Source: Phycisphaerales bacterium
GTDB lineage: Bacteria > Planctomycetota > Phycisphaerae > Phycisphaerales > SM1A02
NCBI GenBank assembly: GCA_022446795.1
Contig: JAKVBX010000001.1
Span: forward strand, 458,314 to 522,313
Length of the DNA stretch: 64,000 nt
Direction of reading: 5' to 3'
Shown: piece after piece, positions 38,058 through 47,915 of the stretch
Position numbering within the stretch: the first letter of the stretch is position 1
How the letters are laid out: each line of letters starts with the position of its first letter
Made by a program: the position numbers and the translations under genes
The notes under the pieces: generated by a model
What the model was told of the DNA's origin: nothing
Databases searched by the model: none
What the model saw: only the letters and a program-made list of their open reading frames with translations

Positions 38058-40403
38058 GTGTCCGCGCTGAATTCCCGCCCCCTCGTCGGCCTCGCCATCG
38101 GCGGAGCCCTGTTGATCACAAGCATCACCCTCGGCCAGGCCGAACTGACCAAGCCCGCTGGCTGGTCGCTGGTCTCCGATGACACGCCACTGGCACACGA
38201 GTACGCCCCCAATCGACTGGTGATGCGTTTCCGTGATACCGCCTCCGCCGACGCCCGGGCCAAGATCCTGGCCGAGATCGGCGGAACCATCGATGACTCC
38301 TGGTGGCTGGTTCCGGGCCTGGTCTCCGTGGACATGGAACTCGACGTTCCCACGGCCCTGGATCGGATCGGCGCCCGGGACGATGTCCTCCTCTACGTCG
38401 AGCCCGATTACATCGTCCGCACCTTCGACACCATTCCGAACGATCCCATGTACGGCGACCTCTATGGCATGCCTCAGATCCGGGCACCGCAAGCCTGGGA
38501 TGACCACGTGGGCACCCAGTCCTTCGAGGTCGTGGTGATCGACACCGGCGTGGACTATGGCCACGTCGATCTCATCCAGAACGCCTGGACCAACCCGGGT
38601 GAGATCGCGGGCAATGGCGTCGATGATGACGGCAACGGTTACGTCGACGACATTCACGGCTATGACTTCTACAACAACGACGGCAATCCGATGGATGACA
38701 ACAGTCATGGCACGCACTGTGCCGGCACCATCGGCGGACGGGGCAACAACTTCGTCGGCGTCGTCGGCGTGAGCTGGTACTGCCGTATCGTCGGCGCGAA
38801 GTTCCTTGGTGGAAATGGCAGCGGATCAACCGCCGATGCCATCTCCGCCGTCCAGTACTGCGCCGCGAATTCATTCCCGCTGTCCAGCAATTCCTGGGGC
38901 GGAGGCGGCTTCACCCAGGGCCTGTATGACGCCATCCAGACGGCTGGCGACAACCACGGGCACCTGTTCATCGCCGCCGCCGGAAACAGTGGCAGCAATG
39001 GTGCCAGTTACCCCGGCGGATATGACTGCAGCAACATCATCTGTGTCGCTGCGACGGACAGCAATGAGAACCTGGCTGGCTTCAGCCAGTACCACGCCAC
39101 GGAAGTCGATCTCGGCGCACCGGGCGTGGACATCATGAGCACCACCCCCAACGGCGGCTACTCGTCCTTCAGCGGCACCTCCATGGCGACGCCTCATGTC
39201 GCCGGTGGCGTCGCGCTGGTCTACTCCGTCATGGGAGAGACCGCCACGGCAGCGGAAGTCAAGGCCCTCATCCTGGACCATGTCCGACCCGTGTCCAGCC
39301 TCAATGGCTACGTCGCCACGGGCGGCATCCTCGACGTCGACGCGTCGCTGGAAAACACCTACCTGGGACCCAAGATCGAGCTCCTCACCAGCGTTCCCGA
39401 GTCCATGGACCCGGGCGTCTCCAGCGAACTTCGCATCAGCGTCGACCCCCGCGAGGATGTTCTCGTCGCGGACTCGATCGTGATGCAGTATCGGCTTGGC
39501 GGCGGTGCCTTCACCTCCATGTCGATGACGGACGAGGGCAATGGCGAATGGTCCGCGGTCCTGCCCGGTGCTGATTGCGACGACACCCCGGAGTTCTTCT
39601 TCCAGGTGGAAGGCGAAACCGCAGGCATGGTCGAGCATCCCAGCGGTGGCGCATCGAGCGCCCTGAACTTCGTCATCGGCGACCTGATTGTCGCCTTTGC
39701 AGACAACTGCGACACGGATCCCGGCTGGACCGTGACTGGTGATGCCAGCGACGGACTGTGGGAGCGAGGCATTCCCGCTGGCGGCGGTAACCGACCCCAG
39801 AGTGACTGCGACAGCGCCGCCTCCTACTGCTGGCTGACCGAGAACACCCCCAACGGCGGTGGCGACGTCGACGACGGCGAGACCATCCTCGTCTCACCCC
39901 GGATCGATGCGACGGGCGTCGGAAGCGTGTCCTACTGCTTCTGGTACCGGAATATCGGTGGCGGACAGAACGTCGAAGACGATGTGTTCCAGGTGGACAT
40001 CTCGGATGATGACGGCACGACGTGGACCAACGTCCTCACCGTCGGTCCAACCGGACCTGGCACGACCGGGAACTGGAGCACGGAGGAAACCTTCTTCGCT
40101 GACGTCCCCGGCTTCGAGGTCAATGACAGCTTCCGGATCCGGTTCAACGCCTCGGATCTCAACCAGACGTCCCGGGTGGAAGCCGCCGTGGACAACATCA
40201 TGATGGTGTCCCTGACCTGTGAGCCCGACACCCCGGACTGCACGGGCGACGTCAATGGCGATGACGTGGTCGATGTCAACGACATCCTGGCCATGCTCAA
40301 CGACTGGGGCGACTGCGGGGACTGCCCCAGCGACACCAATGACGACGGGGTCGTCGATGTGAACGATATCCTCGCCCTGCTGGCCAATTACGGGGACTGC
40401 TGA
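38058..40403 (+). CDS. Secreted subtilisin-family (S8) serine protease with beta module and dockerin-like tail
   Basis: A 781-residue protein starting at a GTG behind CAGGAGAG. A signal peptide (about 1-30) and an inhibitor-I9-like propeptide (RLVMRFRDTASADARAKILAEIGG) precede the S8 domain. The catalytic triad is Asp162 in VVVIDTGVDYGH, His217 in NSHGTHCAG and Ser375 in SGTSMATPHVAGG; the oxyanion Asn is in AAAGNSGSNG. A linker domain (about 435-540) leads to the duplicated C-terminal module from 39690 and a tail (DVNGDDVVDVNDILAML ... GDC). All catalytic residues are intact. It follows the M36-like gene by 83 bases and may share its transcript. The strong hairpin after it lies directly before the M1 gene. 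Confidence 0.93.
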   Translation: MSALNSRPLVGLAIGGALLITSITLGQAELTKPAGWSLVSDDTPLAHEYAPNRLVMRFRDTASADARAKILAEIGGTIDDSWWLVPGLVSVDMELDVPTALDRIGARDDVLLYVEPDYIVRTFDTIPNDPMYGDLYGMPQIRAPQAWDDHVGTQSFEVVVIDTGVDYGHVDLIQNAWTNPGEIAGNGVDDDGNGYVDDIHGYDFYNNDGNPMDDNSHGTHCAGTIGGRGNNFVGVVGVSWYCRIVGAKFLGGNGSGSTADAISAVQYCAANSFPLSSNSWGGGGFTQGLYDAIQTAGDNHGHLFIAAAGNSGSNGASYPGGYDCSNIICVAATDSNENLAGFSQYHATEVDLGAPGVDIMSTTPNGGYSSFSGTSMATPHVAGGVALVYSVMGETATAAEVKALILDHVRPVSSLNGYVATGGILDVDASLENTYLGPKIELLTSVPESMDPGVSSELRISVDPREDVLVADSIVMQYRLGGGAFTSMSMTDEGNGEWSAVLPGADCDDTPEFFFQVEGETAGMVEHPSGGASSALNFVIGDLIVAFADNCDTDPGWTVTGDASDGLWERGIPAGGGNRPQSDCDSAASYCWLTENTPNGGGDVDDGETILVSPRIDATGVGSVSYCFWYRNIGGGQNVEDDVFQVDISDDDGTTWTNVLTVGPTGPGTTGNWSTEETFFADVPGFEVNDSFRIRFNASDLNQTSRVEAAVDNIMMVSLTCEPDTPDCTGDVNGDDVVDVNDILAMLNDWGDCGDCPSDTNDDGVVDVNDILALLANYGDC
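39690..40403 (+). repeat. Copy 2 of the 714-nt duplicated C-terminal module
   Basis: Encodes residues 545-781 of the S8 protease (VAFADNCDTDPGW to GDC). It has exactly the same length as copy 1 at 37261-37974, and the cysteines, the GLWERGIPAGG block and the DLNQTSRVEAA block are conserved. The distance between copies is about 2.4 kb. Confidence 0.9.
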
Positions 40404-40430
40404 AGCCCCGCCTTGATAGTGCTACGATCA

Positions 40431-40460
40431 CCTCCCGGGCCACGGCCCGGGAGGTTTTTT
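40431..40460 (+). terminator. Strong terminator-like hairpin that contains the M1 Shine-Dalgarno
   Basis: Positions 40431-40440 pair perfectly with 40445-40454 (GC-rich, loop CACG, extendable by one pair) and are followed by six T (40455-40460). The ATG of the M1 peptidase begins at 40462. The only Shine-Dalgarno for that gene, GGGAGG at 40449-40454, is the 3' arm of the stem. A TACGAT box at about 40423-40428 could be a promoter whose transcript begins within or just before the hairpin. Confidence 0.8.
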
Positions 40461-40461
40461 C

Positions 40462-43077
40462 ATGCGTATCCTGACTGGCGTCTTCACCCTTTTCCTGGTC
40501 ACCCTGCCAGCATCGGCAATGCATCCGGATCACCATCCCTGGCGACCGGAAGTGGAACTACCCCGAACGGATCCCTTCGCCCGGCTGGATGACGATGCCC
40601 TGCCCAGCCCCAATCGATTCCGTACGGCCTCCGGCGCCCCGGGCCCGGACTACTGGCAGCAGCAGGCTGACTACGACATCGAAGCCACCCTCGATACCGA
40701 GACGCACTCGATCATCGGGAAGGAACGCATCACCTACTACAACAACAGTCCCGACACGCTGGACTACCTCTGGGTTCAACTGGACCAGAACCGGTTCCGT
40801 CCGGACGCCAAGGGCAAGATGGCGCAGCCAGCACCGGATCTCTCCGGCGGCATGAGCTTCGACCAGCTCCGCTCCCACCTGGGCAAGGAAACCTTCCCGG
40901 GCGGCTTCAACATCAGCGCCGTTCTTGATGCACAAGGCAAACCGCTGCCCCACGTGATCACGGGAACAATGATGCGGATCGACCTGCCGGAGCCGATGGC
41001 CCCGGGCGACCAGATGGCGTTCTCGATCGACTGGACCCATCGGATCGTGCCCCGTGAGCAGTTCCGGGCCCGCAGCGGTTTCGAGGTCTTCGATGATGGC
41101 CGCACGGTCTATGCCATCGCCCAGTGGTTCCCACGGATGGCCGCCTATACCGACTACGACGGCTGGCAGACGCGTCCCTTCCTGGGACGCGGCGAGTTCA
41201 CGCTGGAGTTCGGCGAGTACAACGTCGCCCTCACCGTTCCGGAGAACCACGTCGTGGCCTCGACGGGCTCACTCCAGAACCCCGAGGAGGTCCTCACTTC
41301 AACACAACGTGACCGGCTGGAAGAGGCCTCCTCTTCTGATCGCCCGGTCATGATCGTGACCCGTGATGAAGCGGATGCCCTGAGTACCCGTGATCCGGAC
41401 GGAACCAGGACCTGGCGATTCCATGCGGACAATGTCCGTGACTTCGCCTGGGCCAGTTCCACCGACTTTGCCTGGGACGCCATGGCGGTCGAGATCGAGG
41501 GATCTGACAACCGCCCCATGGCCATGTCCTTCTGGCCCCGCGAGGGTGACCCGCTGTGGGACAAGTACTCCACCCACGCCGTCGCGCACGGCATCGAGCA
41601 GTACTCCAAGTATGTCTTCCCCTACCCCTGGCCGGTCGCCATTTCCGTCAATGGTGTTGTCGGTGGTGGCATGGAATATCCCATGATCACCTACAACGGC
41701 CCCCGCCCGGAGGATGACGGGACCTACAGCCAGCGAAGCAAGTACGGCCTGATCTCCGTGGTCATCCACGAGGTCGGACACTTCTGGTTCCCGATGATCG
41801 TCAACTCCGACGAACGGCAGTGGACCTGGATGGACGAGGGCCTCAATACCTATGTCCAGTTCCTCGCGGAGCGGGAATGGGAAGAGAACTATGCTCGCGA
41901 GCGAGGCCTGCCGCGCGACATCACGAGCTACATGGCCAGTCCCCACCAGCGACCGATCATGACGGCCAGCGAATCCGTGCTCCAGTTCGGCCCCAATGCC
42001 TACGCCAAGCCGGCGACCGCCTTGAACATCCTGCGGGAGACGGTCGTGGGTCGCGATCTGTTCGACCATGCCTTCAAGACCTACTCCCGCCGCTGGGCAT
42101 TCAAGCGACCGGAGCCTGCGGACTTCTTCCGCACGATCGAGGATGCCTCGGGCGAGGACCTGGACTGGTTCTGGCGTGGCTGGTTCTACACGACCCAGCC
42201 CGTGGATATCCGCCTGACCGGCGTCGAGACCTGGCGAGTCCACAGTGAGAAACCGGAAGTCGAGAACGAAGAGGACCGTCGCGAAGAATCCGAGCAGGCC
42301 CCGACGCCCATCACCGAGGTCCGCAACGAGGGCATCGACCGGCGGACCGATCGCTACCCGGAACTCATCGACTTCTACAGCACCTATGACGAGCACGAGG
42401 TGACCCCCGGTGACAAGCGTGCCCGGGAGCGCCTCCTCGCGGAGATCGATGAGAAGGACCAGGGCCTCCTGGACACCACGGACTACTTCCACGTCCTCCG
42501 GTTCTCCAGCAATGGTGCCCAGGTCATGCCCCTGCCACTTCGCATTGAGTTCGAGGACGGATCCATCGAGGAACTGACGCTGCCGGCGGACCTCTGGCGA
42601 GCGGATCATCGAAACACCTCCACGATGCTGATCCGGCCCCAGGCCATCGCACGCGTCACCCTCGATCCCAATGATGAGATCGCGGACGTGGACCGCAGTG
42701 ACAACACCTATCCGCCGCTGGTCGACTCCAGTCGCTTCCGGCTCCGCCCCGATGGACCGCGTACGAACCCGATGCGACAAGCACGCGATGAAACCGCACG
42801 TACGGCCACCGAGGAAGCAGCCGCCGCCTGGGCCCGCGATGTCGCCCAGGGGTCGGGGCTGCCTGGCAGCAATCGTCCCGACGATGGCTGGGGCCGTCCC
42901 ATGCTGTTGATCATGTTGCCAGAGTCGACTGATACGGGAGCGGCGATTGCCCGCATCGTGAGTGATGGCCCTGACGGCGCACCAGGCACCCTGGACGATC
43001 TCAGCGGTGACGTCACCCCTGATGGCCGGTTGAGCCCAATGCAGACCGCAGAGGAACGAGTACCGCCGAAACGATAG
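40462..43077 (+). CDS. Secreted M1-family metallopeptidase
   Basis: An 871-residue gluzincin of the aminopeptidase N family. A signal peptide (MRILTGVFTLFLVTLPASA) precedes the N-terminal beta domain. The exopeptidase-type GGMEYP motif is near residue 402, and the zinc site is HEVGH (His436, Glu437, His440) with Glu459 in WMDEGLNTY, at the HExxH-x18-E spacing. The C-terminal half has charged linkers and a beta domain. The catalytic residues are complete. It lacks the dockerin-like tail of its two neighbours. Its ribosome site lies inside the preceding hairpin, which may gate its expression. Confidence 0.92.
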   Translation: MRILTGVFTLFLVTLPASAMHPDHHPWRPEVELPRTDPFARLDDDALPSPNRFRTASGAPGPDYWQQQADYDIEATLDTETHSIIGKERITYYNNSPDTLDYLWVQLDQNRFRPDAKGKMAQPAPDLSGGMSFDQLRSHLGKETFPGGFNISAVLDAQGKPLPHVITGTMMRIDLPEPMAPGDQMAFSIDWTHRIVPREQFRARSGFEVFDDGRTVYAIAQWFPRMAAYTDYDGWQTRPFLGRGEFTLEFGEYNVALTVPENHVVASTGSLQNPEEVLTSTQRDRLEEASSSDRPVMIVTRDEADALSTRDPDGTRTWRFHADNVRDFAWASSTDFAWDAMAVEIEGSDNRPMAMSFWPREGDPLWDKYSTHAVAHGIEQYSKYVFPYPWPVAISVNGVVGGGMEYPMITYNGPRPEDDGTYSQRSKYGLISVVIHEVGHFWFPMIVNSDERQWTWMDEGLNTYVQFLAEREWEENYARERGLPRDITSYMASPHQRPIMTASESVLQFGPNAYAKPATALNILRETVVGRDLFDHAFKTYSRRWAFKRPEPADFFRTIEDASGEDLDWFWRGWFYTTQPVDIRLTGVETWRVHSEKPEVENEEDRREESEQAPTPITEVRNEGIDRRTDRYPELIDFYSTYDEHEVTPGDKRARERLLAEIDEKDQGLLDTTDYFHVLRFSSNGAQVMPLPLRIEFEDGSIEELTLPADLWRADHRNTSTMLIRPQAIARVTLDPNDEIADVDRSDNTYPPLVDSSRFRLRPDGPRTNPMRQARDETARTATEEAAAAWARDVAQGSGLPGSNRPDDGWGRPMLLIMLPESTDTGAAIARIVSDGPDGAPGTLDDLSGDVTPDGRLSPMQTAEERVPPKR

Positions 43078-43084
43078 GGACGCC

Positions 43085-43570
43085 ATGACGACACCTGAGC
43101 GCACAACGCACGATCTGCTGATTTCCTACCTGGAGCAGGACACACGGTGTTGTCCCACGTGCGGATACCTCCTGGCTCCCATTGATCGCTGCTCGGAATG
43201 CGGCCAGCCGCTCGCGCTCACGATCCAGGCCGGTCGCACGCTGCCATTGCCATGGCTCTTTGCCTTCGTGCCCTGGCTCGCCCTGCTGGACTCGGGCATC
43301 CAGGCGTGGATCATGGGTATCGAGATGCTCGCCAACGGGATCCTCTTCCCGGCGTTGGGGAACGTCGCAAGAGCCATGTCGAGCGCCTGGTTCATGGTGC
43401 TGCTGTACTTCACCCTGGTCACGCTCGCGGCACCGATTGTCACGACGATCCTGTGGACAAAGCGGCGACGAGTTCACCTGTGGTCCCCGCGGACGGTGTT
43501 CTTCGTTGGTCTTTCTCCGATCCTGGCCATCGGGATCTCTCTGCTGCAGACCTTTCTCTCGCTTTTTTGA
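43085..43570 (+). CDS. Zinc-ribbon membrane protein, paralogue 1
   Basis: A 161-residue protein. An N-terminal zinc ribbon (CPTCGYLL ... CSECGQPL) is followed by about three membrane helices (around 53-75, 98-120 and 135-157) with a basic KRRR between the last two. This ribbon-plus-membrane layout is recurrent in planctomycetes, without a known role. It begins seven bases after the M1 stop, so it is probably cotranscribed with it. The next gene is a clear paralogue. Confidence 0.75.
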   Translation: MTTPERTTHDLLISYLEQDTRCCPTCGYLLAPIDRCSECGQPLALTIQAGRTLPLPWLFAFVPWLALLDSGIQAWIMGIEMLANGILFPALGNVARAMSSAWFMVLLYFTLVTLAAPIVTTILWTKRRRVHLWSPRTVFFVGLSPILAIGISLLQTFLSLF

Positions 43571-43608
43571 TATCCAATTGACTCTTGCCCCGTGTCACGG
43601 GAATCACC

Positions 43609-44082
43609 ATGAACCAGATCCTCCAGGCCTACATCAAACAGACTGAAGCCACCTGCCCCAGTTGCAGCCATCGGCTCTCGGGGCACGACTCCTGTGATCA
43701 CTGCGGTGATCGGATCTGCCTGGCGCTGGAGGGCGAAGCCCCCCGCACGATGGGGCTACGGCCCCGCTGGTGCCTGGTATTCATCCCCTGGTTCCTGTCC
43801 TGCCTCAAGGGGATCTCCTTCTTGATCTACAGAATCCGAGACCTGATCATCGACCCAACGAGCCTGTGGAACAGTCTCATTCCCTCGGTGGCGACCCCGA
43901 CCACCATCATGCTCACGGCATACATGTGGCTGCTCCTGGCCGCACCACTGGTCTGCCTCTTACTGTGGTGGACCCGACATCGCGCTCCATCGTGGCCGAC
44001 CTGGTTCGTCGTCATTGGATGTGGGCTTGGTTCCGCCCAGATCCTGATCGGACTGCTGTTGACACTGGACGTCTTCCACTGA
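43609..44082 (+). CDS. Zinc-ribbon membrane protein, paralogue 2
   Basis: A 157-residue protein with the same plan as its neighbour: zinc ribbon CPSCSHRL ... CDHCGDRICL, then RPRWCLVFIPWFLSCLKG and further helices. The ATG at 43609 is preferred to a TTG eight codons upstream because GGGAA lies just before it. The gap to paralogue 1 is 38 bases. It converges with the respiratory operon, nine bases from the cox3 stop. Function unknown. Confidence 0.72.
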   Translation: MNQILQAYIKQTEATCPSCSHRLSGHDSCDHCGDRICLALEGEAPRTMGLRPRWCLVFIPWFLSCLKGISFLIYRIRDLIIDPTSLWNSLIPSVATPTTIMLTAYMWLLLAAPLVCLLLWWTRHRAPSWPTWFVVIGCGLGSAQILIGLLLTLDVFH

Positions 44083-44091
44083 CGAACTGAT

Positions 44092-44709
44092 CTACAGGAC
44101 CAGCACCAGCGTCACGACCAGCAGGACCCAGACCAGGTCCAGGAAGTGCCAGTACATCGCCGTGTAGTGAATGCCCCGGCGTCGGTCGGGACCCCACGCC
44201 GCGACAACAACGAGGACCGTGATGATCCCCAGCGGCACCAGGCCACCGAGCACGTGAGCCGCATGAACACCGGTCATGACGTAGAAGCCCGAGACGGCCA
44301 GCCCGGCAGCCTCGTCACGATCGACCAGCCCCTGCATGGCCTCGTTCCACTCGATCCAGGCGATGGTCTGTGAGGCCAGGAAGGCCAGGCCCAGCACGAG
44401 GGTGATGACCAGCGCCGTCCGGACCTGGTTGACCGCCTCGCGATGGGCCGCCACCACCCCCCATTGCATGCTGACGCTGCTGAGCAGCAGGAACCCGGTA
44501 CTGACCCACACGGCCACCGGCATGGCCGGCAGGTGGCGTGGCCACGCGCTCCCGTCGAGGCGAATCGCCAGGATCACGAGGATCGTGGCGCCGAAGAGCA
44601 TGCCCACCGTGCCCAGGAAGAGCACCATGCCGAATCGTCCCGCGAGGAATCGATCACGCTCGGTGCGAAACACCGATCGATCACCATGCCCCGAATGGGT
44701 CGGAGCCAT
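44092..44709 (-). CDS. Heme-copper oxidase subunit III-like protein (second copy)
   Basis: A 205-residue membrane protein of the subunit III superfamily: RFGMVLFLGTVGMLFGATILV, HREAVNQVRTALVITLVLG, FYVMTGVHAAHVLGGLVPLG and the terminal HYTAMYWHFLDLVWVLLVVTLVLVL. The N-terminus holds a small His motif (THSGHGD). It starts at 44709, one base after the cox4 stop, and is the last gene of the operon. It is a second subunit III beside the longer CoxC, so it may replace it in some complexes or contribute extra helices. Confidence 0.88.
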   Translation of the reverse strand: MAPTHSGHGDRSVFRTERDRFLAGRFGMVLFLGTVGMLFGATILVILAIRLDGSAWPRHLPAMPVAVWVSTGFLLLSSVSMQWGVVAAHREAVNQVRTALVITLVLGLAFLASQTIAWIEWNEAMQGLVDRDEAAGLAVSGFYVMTGVHAAHVLGGLVPLGIITVLVVVAAWGPDRRRGIHYTAMYWHFLDLVWVLLVVTLVLVL

Positions 44710-44710
44710 G

Positions 44711-45133
44711 TCAGTGATGGTCGTCAGCAGCGCCGCCATGGGCTGCTGCTGGATCGGGCGTCGTCTTCAGCAGATCCAACTCGGTCTGGACCTCTGGCGT
44801 GTTGCCCGGAATGATGTCCGGCTCGTTCTCGGCCGTGTCCGTCAGCGCGAAGCCGATGAACAGGAAGACCAGCATGCACGCGATGACGAAGATGAAGCCG
44901 ATGAACGACCGGTCCCATCGCAGGTGCATGAAGATCATCACCACGATGAACACCTTCAGGCTGGCCACCGCCAGGGCGACGAGCAGGTTCATCGACGGGA
45001 TATTGAGGATGTTGAAGTCCAACTGAGCCACCCAGACCGTGACGGCGGTCAGGAACAACAGGACCAGGCACGTCCCCACCAGGACCCGGATGGGAACGAT
45101 GTGATCGACGGCGCCGTGTTCGTGATTGCCCAT
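44711..45133 (-). CDS. Cytochrome c oxidase subunit IV (prokaryotic type)
   Basis: A 140-residue protein with three membrane helices of the COX4_pro type: HIVPIRVLVGTCLVLLFLTAVTVWVA, NLLVALAVASLKVFIVVMIFMHLRW and FVIACMLVFLFIGFAL. The LKVFIVVMIFMHL helix is diagnostic. Both ends carry His (MGNHEHG and AAAHGGAADDHH). It lies 13 bases after coxC and is an accessory subunit of the caa3 oxidase. Confidence 0.88.
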   Translation of the reverse strand: MGNHEHGAVDHIVPIRVLVGTCLVLLFLTAVTVWVAQLDFNILNIPSMNLLVALAVASLKVFIVVMIFMHLRWDRSFIGFIFVIACMLVFLFIGFALTDTAENEPDIIPGNTPEVQTELDLLKTTPDPAAAHGGAADDHH

Positions 45134-45146
45134 GGGTAAGAGTCCG

Positions 45147-46175
45147 TCAGATCAGGTAGAACAGGGGGAACAGGAAGATCCAGATCACATCGACGATATG
45201 CCAGTACAGGCCACCCAGGTCGATGGGCGTGTAGTACTCGGCACTGAAACGACGCCGCATGGTGAGATAAATCAGCCAGGCAATGACGATGCCGCCCACG
45301 ATCACGTGGACCCCGTGCAGCCCGGTCATCATGAAGTAGATCGTGAAGAACTTCTGAGCATTGATCGGCCGTTCCGGATCCTGGAGCGGATGCGCCAAGT
45401 GCGGCTCTTCGCCGGGGGAGTGATCCTCCGCGAACTCCAGCAGCGGGCCGGCGTTTTCCACCTTCCCGACCACCGAGTCGGGCAGGAACATCCGAAGTTC
45501 CGATGTCTCGATCTTGAGTTTGTTGTCCGTCAGGCCCTCGGGACCCGTGGCCGCGGGTTCCTTGATCCAGACTTCCGCATCGGCCGGTGCCGCAGGCATC
45601 TCGGACTCGACCTTCGTCTGAGCCGCGAATGCCGCTGATTCCTTTTCAGCCGCGAGGGCCGCAGCCGCTTCCTGCTGGCGTCCTTCTTCGTCCAGGGGCA
45701 ACCACATGTGCGAGGCATGGGGCTTCTCATAGAAGTAGATGCCCGGCAGCAGTCCCTCGTGGAACTTGTGGTTGTATTCGATGTACTTGATGACCATGAA
45801 CCCCCCGGCGCCCAGGAGCGTCAGGAACAGGCAGATCACCACGGCCGTCATCCGGCCTCGTGCGGCACAGGTGACGGCGATGGCCATCGTCATCGAGCTG
45901 ATCAGGAGTACGCAGGTATTCAAGCCACCCCAGAACGTGTCCAGGAACTGCGAGCCATAGGCGAAGATCTCGGGATGATTGGCCCGCCACACGGCATAGG
46001 CCACGAAGAGACCGCCGAAGAGCAGGATCTCGGTGGACAGGAAGAGCCACATGCCCAACTTGCCCGCCTCGAACTGCTGCTTCGAATCCTCCCAGTGGTG
46101 GCCCAGGTGCGCGGGATGATCGTGGCCGTGATCGTGGCCATGGTCATGCGTCATGTTGGCATCGAGCTGAGACAC
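45147..46175 (-). CDS. coxC: Cytochrome c oxidase subunit III with a large soluble insertion
   Basis: A 342-residue subunit III. The GTG at 46175, two bases after the coxA stop, follows a G-rich ribosome site in coxA; an ATG seven codons later is the alternative. The N-terminus is His/Asp-rich (MTHDHGHDHGHDHPAHLGHH). The canonical helices FEAGKLGMWLFLSTEILLFGG and NAQKFFTIYFMMTGLHGVHVIVGG, and the last WHIVDVIWIFLFPLFY, are present. Residues about 150-268 form an Ala/Glu/Pro-rich insertion between helices that ordinary subunits lack. It should sit outside the membrane, perhaps contacting ActA-E or the CoxB cytochrome domain. Confidence 0.9.
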   Translation of the reverse strand: MSQLDANMTHDHGHDHGHDHPAHLGHHWEDSKQQFEAGKLGMWLFLSTEILLFGGLFVAYAVWRANHPEIFAYGSQFLDTFWGGLNTCVLLISSMTMAIAVTCAARGRMTAVVICLFLTLLGAGGFMVIKYIEYNHKFHEGLLPGIYFYEKPHASHMWLPLDEEGRQQEAAAALAAEKESAAFAAQTKVESEMPAAPADAEVWIKEPAATGPEGLTDNKLKIETSELRMFLPDSVVGKVENAGPLLEFAEDHSPGEEPHLAHPLQDPERPINAQKFFTIYFMMTGLHGVHVIVGGIVIAWLIYLTMRRRFSAEYYTPIDLGGLYWHIVDVIWIFLFPLFYLI

Positions 46176-46177
46176 GG

Positions 46178-47914
<1,737 letters not shown>

Positions 47915-47915
47915 C

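Noticed and set aside
41299..43104. 601-codon minus-strand frame opposite the M1 peptidase
   Set aside because: Antisense shadow; the M1 zinc site and signal peptide establish the plus-strand gene.
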